In this document: one piece after another, positions 1 through 4,942 of the stretch
Position numbering within the stretch: the stretch's first letter is position 1
Layout: the number at the start of each line of letters is the position of its first letter
Assembly (NCBI GenBank): GCA_003696125.1
Contig: RFHZ01000612.1
Span: 1-6,323, forward strand
Direction: 5' to 3'
Length of the DNA: 6,323 bases
From: Nitrospinota bacterium
GTDB taxonomy: Bacteria; Tectomicrobia; Entotheonellia; J063
Program-made: the position numbers and the translations under genes
The notes under the pieces: generated by a model
Seen by the model: only the letters and a program-made list of their open reading frames with translations
Database searches by the model: none
What the model was told of the DNA's origin: nothing

Positions 1-1015
1 CTTCACGAGGCTTGGTGGAGAAGAACGGTTCAAATGCCCGCTGCTGGGTCTCTGCATCCATCCCCACACCGGTATCGGTGAGAGAGAGCACCGCATATCC
101 TGGAGCAGCGGGGAGATCAGGAGGAAACGGCCGGATGGCCTCTGCCGGTACCGTGGTCAGGCGTACGGTCAATACCCCTCCGGCCGGCATGGCCTCCTGG
201 GCATTCTGGACCAGATGGAGCAACACCTGCTGCAGGTATTCGCGATGTCCCTGTATCATGATATCATGAGGAGGGATCTCGGTCTGCAGGGTAATGGAGC
301 GAGGCAGGGAATGGGCCAGGAGACGGCACCCGTTGCGGATGACCTGGGTCAGGGAAAGGGGAGAAAGCTTTAGCTCGTCTAAAGGGGCAAACAGGAAGAG
401 CTGTCTGGCAATGTCTGCCCCGCGCAAAGCTGCCGAGGAGACGATATTCAAGTAGGGCAGGATCTGGGGGTTATTCCCCACCCGGATCTGGAGGAGCCCG
501 ACCGCATTCATGATCATGGTCAGCACATTGTTAAAGTCGTGTGCAATGCCGCTGGCCAGCCGGCGGATCGATTCCATCTTCTGCACGTGACAGAGCTGCT
601 TTTGCAGGCGCTGTCGCTCCTCTTCTGCCCGTTTACGCTCGATGGCATAGCGGATAGACCGTTCGAGCAGGGAGGCGTTGATCTGGCCCTTGACCAGATA
701 ATCGGCAGCCCCAGCCTGCATTCCGGCCATGTCCACCGCATAGCTCCCCTGGCCGGTCAGCAGGATTATCGGCCCCTCACACCCCTGTCTTTTGGCTTCC
801 TGTAACAACTCCAGTCCATTATGCTCTCCCAGGCGATAATCGAGCAGATAGACATCATGCCGGTTCTGGATCATCCACTCCAGCGCCTGGGCATAAGTCG
901 TCACCCAGTCCAGGATGAACCTCTGGGTTCCAACCTCTGCCAGCAGCTCTCGTGTCAGCAGATAGTCATCCTCATCGTCTTCTACCAGGAGGACGCGAAT
1001 AGGGAAAGGTTCCAT
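1..1015 (-). CDS. Receiver-histidine kinase hybrid protein (REC-HisKA-HATPase_c), C-terminus cut by window edge
   Basis: I translated this frame by hand: 338 residues from ATG at 1015 with no stop before the window edge. Residues 1-118 are a CheY-like receiver with acidic pocket E12/D13/D14, phospho-acceptor D59 (in YLLDYRLG), T87 and K109 (in DYLVKG). A short charged helix (about 119-145) leads into a HisKA domain with H159 in SGIAHDFNNVL, an NtrB-like H box. The ATPase domain follows with N box N271 (VQNAQEAM) and G1 box D314 (TDTGVG), then FEPFFSTK. The G2 box and end lie off the window. No membrane segment or PAS/GAF sensor is visible, so the receiver is probably the input and the protein is probably cytosolic. 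It starts 3 nt after the stop of the preceding response regulator, with GGAG inside that gene's last codons, so the two are probably translationally coupled. The kinase's target is unknown. Domain calls are firm; the pathway is not known. Confidence 0.93.
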   Translation of the reverse strand, partial: MEPFPIRVLLVEDDEDDYLLTRELLAEVGTQRFILDWVTTYAQALEWMIQNRHDVYLLDYRLGEHNGLELLQEAKRQGCEGPIILLTGQGSYAVDMAGMQAGAADYLVKGQINASLLERSIRYAIERKRAEEERQRLQKQLCHVQKMESIRRLASGIAHDFNNVLTMIMNAVGLLQIRVGNNPQILPYLNIVSSAALRGADIARQLFLFAPLDELKLSPLSLTQVIRNGCRLLAHSLPRSITLQTEIPPHDIMIQGHREYLQQVLLHLVQNAQEAMPAGGVLTVRLTTVPAEAIRPFPPDLPAAPGYAVLSLTDTGVGMDAETQQRAFEPFFSTKPRE

Positions 1016-1018
1016 CGT

Positions 1019-1477
1019 TCATTCTCCACACCACACCACGGGTATTTTGGCCATCTCAAACCAGTAAGCCCCCAGTCCCCGTATCATCTGGACGAGAGCA
1101 TTAAAGGTCACCGGCTTTACGATAAAGGAGTTTACTCCCAGGTCGTAAGAGCGATAGATATCCTCCTCTTCTTTCGAAGTGGTCAGCACCACGACCGGGA
1201 TGGGTCGTAGCCTCGGATCGGCTTTCATCTCCTTCAGCACCTCCCACCCATCCTTACGCGGCATGTTGAGGTCAAGCAGGATCAGGCCGGGGAGCGGCAT
1301 CTCGCGCAGGGCAGCATAAGGCCCCCGCCGGTACAGGTAGTCCATCACCGCCTCTCCATGCTCGACAATATGGAGAGGATGGCGCAGACCGCTCTCTTCC
1401 CAGGCCTCTGCTATCAACATGCGGTCGTCCGGATCATCTTCGGCCAGCAGCACAACCAGTGATGACTGTTTGCTCAT
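1019..1477 (-). CDS. Single-domain response regulator, Rcp1-like
   Basis: This 152-residue protein is a stand-alone CheY-like receiver with no output domain. The phosphorylation site is complete: E13/D14/D15 in LLAEDDPDD, phospho-acceptor D69 in LILLDLNMPRKDG, T99 in VVVLTTS and K121 in FIVKP. The long segment between the acidic pocket and D69 (residues about 50-63, YRRGPYAALREMPLPG) and the C-terminal GAYWFEM resemble cyanobacterial Rcp1 and related regulators. Those are known to take phosphate from phytochrome-type kinases whose H box resembles that of the kinase just upstream here. The start codon overlaps the kinase stop as ATGA, and only a weak purine-rich stretch (GAGAG) precedes it, so translation probably depends on coupling. 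The likely role is to accept phosphate from the upstream kinase and pass the signal by protein-protein contact. Family is sure; partner is inferred from gene order. Confidence 0.95.
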   Translation of the reverse strand: MSKQSSLVVLLAEDDPDDRMLIAEAWEESGLRHPLHIVEHGEAVMDYLYRRGPYAALREMPLPGLILLDLNMPRKDGWEVLKEMKADPRLRPIPVVVLTTSKEEEDIYRSYDLGVNSFIVKPVTFNALVQMIRGLGAYWFEMAKIPVVWCGE

Positions 1478-3033
1478 AAGCTCTCTCTACCCTGTTTGAC
1501 CGGTAAGGTCACGATAAAGGTAGCCCCCTGTCCAGGAGCGCTGTTTGCCGTGATGCTGCCCCCGTGTCGTTCCACGATTTTACGGCAGACGGCCAGGCCG
1601 ATGCCGGTTCCCCCATATTGATCGCGGCCATGGAGACGCTGAAAGGGCATGAAGATACGGTCAAGATACCTCTCATCAAAGCCGATGCCGTTGTCTTCGA
1701 TCCGCAGTTGGCACTGCTGCGCGGAGAGCTCTGCCCTGATTCTTACCACGGGTCGTTCCCCCTCTCGACGAAACTTCAAGGCATTACTGATCAGGTTTTG
1801 TAGCAACTGGTGCATCTGGGTCGGATCCGCCTCGATGACCGGTAGTTCCCCTGTTTCTACCCGTCCTCCTGTCTGCTCGATCTGCACCTCGAGATCGGAG
1901 AGGACGGCCTGGACGGTCTGGTTGAGATCGACCGGGGTGAACGGTTGCGCTTTGGTGGTGACCCGGGAGAAGGTAAGCAGATCGGTGATGAACATCTGCA
2001 TCCGGTGTGCGGCCCTCTGCATCCGCTCCAGGTAATCCCGTCCCTGGGCATCCAGCACCGGTCCGTATTTCATCTGCAGGCGATCCCCAAAGGCCTGGAT
2101 TTTGCGAAGCGGTTCCTGCAGATCATGGGAAGCCACGTAGGCAAAATCCTCCAGTTCCCGATTGCTACATTCCAGTCTGGTGACCAGCGTCTTCAACTCC
2201 TCTTCCATCGCCTTGCGTTCGGCAATCTCCAGTTCCAACTGCTTATTGGCCTGTACCAGGGCAGCCGTGCGTTCCTCTACACGCCGTTCCAGTTCATCAC
2301 GAGCCGCCTGTAAGGCCCGGTATTGGTCTTGGATGAGGTGGTCCGCATGCCTGACGATGAAAAAGAGCACCACGTAGAGGGAAGAGAGACAGAGAAGAAC
2401 CCCCAAAATCACCGTCTTTTGCGTCCTCGCCATCCTCTGCACCAGGGGAGTCACATCGCTGTACAGCTCCACCACCCCTTCGATCGGCCCGTCCTGTCCT
2501 CCACGTCGAATCGGGATATAGCTGGAGAGGACGTTCCGTTTTTCGATCGTCCCTTCGAAATCGTTCCGCTGGTTTCGATAGACCAGATAACCGGTCACCT
2601 TGCCGCTCCGGGCAGCCTGAAAGGCGGGGTTCTGGCTCTTATCCTCTCCGATCTGGCTGGCCTGGGTAGAGAAGACGGTTAAGCCATCCAGGTTGTAGAT
2701 CTTTACCCGGACCACGGAGAGTCCCTGCGTCAGAGAGAGGATCGCCTGGCGGAGCTGCTCTGTTTGGGGATGAGCCCGCAATTCGTCCCTGCTCAGGCCG
2801 GAGGCGGTATTGACAAAGGCGATGAACTGGGGCCAGAGCGAGTTGGTAAAGGCCTGGGTCAGGGTGACATTCTTGCTCTCCTCAACGGTGATGAGATGCG
2901 AGAACAGCACCTGGCGGTAGAAGATCCCCAAGGCGAGGGACACGACCAGGATGATGACCAGGCTGGTAAGAGAGAAATACCGTAGAAGTCGAAACCGCTG
3001 CTCTTGCATCTCGCATCCACACGGATGAGGCAA
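1474..3033 (-). CDS. Membrane-bound sensor histidine kinase (phytochrome-kinase-type catalytic core)
   Basis: 519 residues if started at TTG 3033. Two hydrophobic stretches, about residues 22-40 and 207-227, bracket a roughly 165-residue extracytoplasmic sensor region. That region contains IYNLDGLTVFSTQ and a late GVVELYSDVT segment, suggestive of a Cache/PDC-like fold; the ligand cannot be told. A charged coiled coil (about 235-295) leads to the HisKA helix with H303 in YVASHDLQEPLRK, the H-box type of cyanobacterial phytochrome kinases. The ATPase domain has N417 (LISNALKFR), D447 (EDNGIGF), the F box FMPFQRL and the G2 box GGTGIGLA (474-481). All catalytic boxes are intact, so autophosphorylation is expected. 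The residue four after the phospho-histidine is E307, not the Thr/Asn usual for phosphatase activity. It is the first gene of a three-gene operon and overlaps the response regulator by 4 nt. The start is uncertain: ATG at 3009 (MQEQRFRLL) is an in-frame alternative that removes 8 residues. Confidence 0.93.
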   Translation of the reverse strand: MPHPCGCEMQEQRFRLLRYFSLTSLVIILVVSLALGIFYRQVLFSHLITVEESKNVTLTQAFTNSLWPQFIAFVNTASGLSRDELRAHPQTEQLRQAILSLTQGLSVVRVKIYNLDGLTVFSTQASQIGEDKSQNPAFQAARSGKVTGYLVYRNQRNDFEGTIEKRNVLSSYIPIRRGGQDGPIEGVVELYSDVTPLVQRMARTQKTVILGVLLCLSSLYVVLFFIVRHADHLIQDQYRALQAARDELERRVEERTAALVQANKQLELEIAERKAMEEELKTLVTRLECSNRELEDFAYVASHDLQEPLRKIQAFGDRLQMKYGPVLDAQGRDYLERMQRAAHRMQMFITDLLTFSRVTTKAQPFTPVDLNQTVQAVLSDLEVQIEQTGGRVETGELPVIEADPTQMHQLLQNLISNALKFRREGERPVVRIRAELSAQQCQLRIEDNGIGFDERYLDRIFMPFQRLHGRDQYGGTGIGLAVCRKIVERHGGSITANSAPGQGATFIVTLPVKQGRESL

Positions 3034-3035
3034 AA

Positions 3036-3043
3036 ACCTCCTT
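3036..3043 (-). promoter_or_regulatory. Strong Shine-Dalgarno site of the sensor kinase, unusually close to its TTG start
   Basis: On the minus strand AAGGAGGT is an excellent match to the 16S rRNA 3' end. Only 3 nt separate its AAGGAGG core from the TTG at 3033, which is shorter than usual, while the next in-frame ATG (3009) is about 27 nt away. No in-frame ATG, GTG or other start sits at the ideal distance. The site favours TTG 3033 but does not settle it. An ATG at 3016 is out of frame with the kinase. Confidence 0.6.
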
Positions 3044-3071
3044 CATCTGTTCAGCCACCTCTCTATTTCTT

Positions 3072-3101
3072 ATTGTACTCAACTTTCATCAGAATCGGTA
3101 A
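3072..3101 (-). promoter_or_regulatory. Candidate sigma70-like promoter for the signalling operon
   Basis: Read on the minus strand, TACAAT (3077-3072) matches the -10 consensus at five of six positions. TTACCG (3101-3096) is a poor -35, matching three of six, with an 18-nt spacer. The local AT-rich patch in an otherwise GC-rich window supports a promoter. Transcription would start near 3065 and give a short leader before the kinase. The weak -35 leaves room for an activator or another sigma factor. Confidence 0.3.
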
Positions 3102-3111
3102 TGATCACCCC

Positions 3112-3140
3112 TTGCCTTTTCAGGCCTCAACAGGCAAAAT
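3112..3140 (+). promoter_or_regulatory. Candidate promoter of pdxA with overlapping dyad
   Basis: TTGCCT (3112-3117) and CAAAAT (3135-3140) are spaced by 17 nt and each match the sigma70 consensus at four of six positions. They lie upstream of the pdxA ribosome binding site. The -35 hexamer TTGCCT is inverted as AGGCAA at 3132-3137, overlapping the -10, with the palindrome AGGCCT (3122-3127) between them. The signals are weak and the assignment rests on position and spacing alone. Confidence 0.28.
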
Positions 3141-3197
3141 AGGCAGAAGAGCGTGGTATGTCTGTGAGGCCAGGACTTACGGAAGGAGGTAGAGAAC

Positions 3198-4196
3198 ATG
3201 CCAACCCAACGCCCAGATGTCGCCTGGGTCCTTGGTGACCCTGCCGGAATCGGAGCAGAGATCGTGGCCCAGAGCCTGGTCAATCCTGAACTGAGAGCGA
3301 TGTGCCGGCCGGTCATCGTCGGGCCCGGCTGGCTGCTGGAACGAGGGCTACGGATCGCCCAGGTTACCCAGCAGATCACCCCATGCCGGCCAGAGCAGCT
3401 TGCCCAGCTCCCGGCCGATGCCATCCCGCTCATCGATGCAGGATGGCCGTACCAGGAGATTCCGCTGGGAAAGGTCAGCAAGGCTGCCGGTTGTCTGGCC
3501 ATGCAGATGCTGCAGACCGGGATCACCCTGGCCCAAAAGGGGCTTGTTGCTGCCGTAGTCTACGCCCCTCTGAACAAGGAAGCCCTCAAACAGGCGGGCA
3601 ATCCGTACGGGGATGAACTGCGACTCATCGCCAGCTGGCTCCAGGAGAGCGAGGTGGGGGAGGTGAATGTGATGGACCAGCTCTTTACTACCCGCGTCAC
3701 CTCGCATGTCCCCCTGCGTGAGGTGGCTGCCCTGTTACACCCGGAACGTGTCCTCCAGGCCATCCGCCTGCTCCATCAAGTCCTCCTCCAGGCAAGGATA
3801 ACTCCTCCCCGCATCGGTGTGGCCGCGCTCAACCCGCATGGTGGGGAGCATGGACTCTTTGGTAACGAGGAGAGTGAGATAATCGCCCCGGCCATCGAGA
3901 GGGCACGGGAACTGGGGATCGATGCGCAGGGTCCCTTCCCGGCAGATACCATCTTTGTCCGGGCCCGACGGGGAGATTTCCAGGGGGTGGTGACCATGTA
4001 TCACGATCAGGGGCAGATCGCCATCAAGCTGCTCGGGTTTGAGCAGGGAGTAACTGTTTCCGGAGGGCTCTCCATCCCGGTGACCACTCCGGCTCATGGT
4101 ACCGCCTTCGATATCGTGGGAAAAGGGATAGCTCATCCCGGCGCTTTTCAGGCCGCAGCCCGTCTGGCTGCCCGCATGGCCGGCAGTACAGCCTGA
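3198..4196 (+). CDS. pdxA: PdxA-family NAD-dependent dehydrogenase, PdxA2-like and possibly not a vitamin B6 enzyme
   Basis: 332 residues, the usual PdxA length. ATG 3198 is fixed by AAGGAGGT at 3183-3190, 7 nt upstream. Family motifs run in order: GDPAGIGAE (13-21), APLNKEAL, SHVPLREV, LNPHGGE, YHDQGQIAIK and TPAHGTAFDI. The three metal ligands known from E. coli PdxA (H166, H211, H266) align with H170, H214 and H269, and K274 with K277. Classical PdxA is a cytosolic enzyme that oxidises 4-phosphohydroxy-L-threonine in pyridoxal phosphate synthesis. Here the GHTE substrate motif is replaced by GDEL (138-141), and the E. coli contacts N283 and R292 align with T286 and V295. The QGQIA and GVTV..GG..IP.TTPAHGTAFDI pattern resembles PdxA2, a branch that includes D-threonate and D-erythronate 4-phosphate dehydrogenases. 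No DUF1537 sugar-acid kinase or other pdx gene is in the window. The gene stands alone, converging on gspM with 9 nt between stops. Family is certain; substrate is open. Confidence 0.93.
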   Translation: MPTQRPDVAWVLGDPAGIGAEIVAQSLVNPELRAMCRPVIVGPGWLLERGLRIAQVTQQITPCRPEQLAQLPADAIPLIDAGWPYQEIPLGKVSKAAGCLAMQMLQTGITLAQKGLVAAVVYAPLNKEALKQAGNPYGDELRLIASWLQESEVGEVNVMDQLFTTRVTSHVPLREVAALLHPERVLQAIRLLHQVLLQARITPPRIGVAALNPHGGEHGLFGNEESEIIAPAIERARELGIDAQGPFPADTIFVRARRGDFQGVVTMYHDQGQIAIKLLGFEQGVTVSGGLSIPVTTPAHGTAFDIVGKGIAHPGAFQAAARLAARMAGSTA

Positions 4197-4205
4197 ACGG
4201 GCAGC
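4167..4205. terminator. Inverted repeat across the pdxA/gspM convergent junction, possible bidirectional terminator
   Basis: GCTGCCCG (4167-4174) is perfectly inverted as CGGGCAGC (4198-4205), with a 23-nt loop that itself holds a small GGC/GCC dyad (4182-4184 with 4191-4193). The left arm lies in the last pdxA codons, and the right arm fills the 9-nt gap and stops exactly at the gspM stop codon. No T-run follows on either strand, so this is not a textbook intrinsic terminator. It may instead stabilise both 3' ends. Confidence 0.35.
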
Positions 4206-4727
4206 TCATATCAGGTAGAAGGTGGAGACCTGGAAGGTGACGTCCAGGAGATTGCGGTTGCTGGAGCGGGGTTTGATATGGAGCCGGCGGATCTTGAGGA
4301 GGTGGGGGGAGCTCTCTATCTGGTAGAGGTACTGGATGAGCTGTTTGAGCGTGACCCCTTCCACTTTGAGCTCGACCGAGGATTCACGGTAGAACTCACT
4401 CGGTGTGGTCACCGATGGTTTCATATAGACGATGTTATTCTTGAGGCCGGAGCGGCGGGCCAGGTCTTCCAAAAAGGAGAAGATGGCAAAGTTCTTCTGC
4501 CGCTTTGACAGGCGGGCATTGATATCGTTTAAGACCTGCTGCTGGGCGCGATAGGTGTTCTGCAGCATCTTCATCTCCTGCAGCTCCTGCTCTGCAGCCT
4601 GAATGAGGCGGTCGAGAACCTGCATCCGCTCCATGGCCGGAGCCAGGACAAAGAGGTAGAAGAGCAGGGCGAGGATAACGATTCCTCCGCCTATGACCAT
4701 CATCTTCTCGCGGGGGGCAAGCTGCAT
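4206..4727 (-). CDS. gspM: Type II secretion system protein M (GspM/PilO-like)
   Basis: 173 residues, a normal length for GspM. The N-terminus is a short cytoplasmic stretch (MQLAPREK) followed by one transmembrane helix (about residues 9-28, rich in I, L, V and F). A heptad-like coiled coil follows (about 33-75, ELQEMK...QQVLNDINARL). The C-terminal periplasmic part (about 80-173) should adopt the ferredoxin-like fold shared by GspM and PilO, with the typical stretch LIQYLYQIESSPHLLKIRRLHIK. GspM binds GspL in the inner membrane and helps hold the secretion ATPase at the assembly platform. ATG 4727 is well supported by AGGAGG at 4733-4738, 5 nt upstream. gspL lies upstream on the same strand but 215 nt away, an unusual gap. 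No gspN follows; the operon ends here against pdxA. The fold could equally be named PilO; the GspL-type neighbour favours GspM. Confidence 0.88.
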   Translation of the reverse strand: MQLAPREKMMVIGGGIVILALLFYLFVLAPAMERMQVLDRLIQAAEQELQEMKMLQNTYRAQQQVLNDINARLSKRQKNFAIFSFLEDLARRSGLKNNIVYMKPSVTTPSEFYRESSVELKVEGVTLKQLIQYLYQIESSPHLLKIRRLHIKPRSSNRNLLDVTFQVSTFYLI

Positions 4728-4806
4728 ACCTTCCTCCTAAGTATCTATTCTCACCCTTTTGCACTTTGAGCCATCTTCAGGCCATGCGTGACCGGAAAAA
4801 CTTTTT

Positions 4807-4877
4807 ACCGCCGAGCCCGCAGAGAACGCCGGGATACATAAGCAAAAACGCTCTGCGGACTCGGCGTCCTCGGCGGT
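4807..4877. repeat. Head-to-head arrays of a 9-bp repeat forming an imperfect hairpin
   Basis: On the plus strand, 4807-4833 reads as three 9-mers: ACCGCCGAG, CCCGCAGAG, AACGCCGGG. On the minus strand, 4877-4851 reads ACCGCCGAG, GACGCCGAG, TCCGCAGAG. Both fit the consensus NNCGCMGAG except the terminal GGG of the third left unit. The 17-nt spacer 4834-4850 is AT-rich. The first units pair perfectly over 9 bp. Left unit 2 then pairs with right unit 3 at 8 of 9 positions, with right unit 2 bulged. The element occupies the middle of the gspL-gspM gap. It resembles the CGCAGAG-type intergenic repeats I recall from many environmental genomes; that likeness is from memory. Confidence 0.8.
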
Positions 4878-4942
4878 GTAAACTTGTAGACAGCGCGAAG
4901 TTCGTGGGGCAAAAAAGTGTTCAAACTGTTAGTCATACTTAC

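Noticed and set aside
821-1210. 129-codon plus-strand open frame over the response regulator and hybrid kinase start
   Set aside because: It lies opposite two well-supported genes, spans their junction and shows no recognisable domain or ribosome binding site.
2882-3082. 66-codon minus-strand open frame with ATG at 3082 covering the kinase start
   Set aside because: It overlaps the kinase N-terminus and its first transmembrane segment in another frame and lacks homology; it only matters as a possible upstream frame affecting kinase translation, for which there is no evidence.
3735-4136. 133-codon minus-strand open frame within pdxA
   Set aside because: It is a shadow of pdxA, whose frame carries all the family motifs; the antisense product resembles nothing I know.
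4796-4877. Classical intrinsic terminator after gspL
   Set aside because: The hairpin is imperfect and on the minus strand is followed by AAAAAG before the T-run, so the uridine tract does not abut the stem.
4807-4877. CRISPR array
   Set aside because: Units are 9 bp, contiguous without spacers and inverted relative to each other; no cas gene is present.
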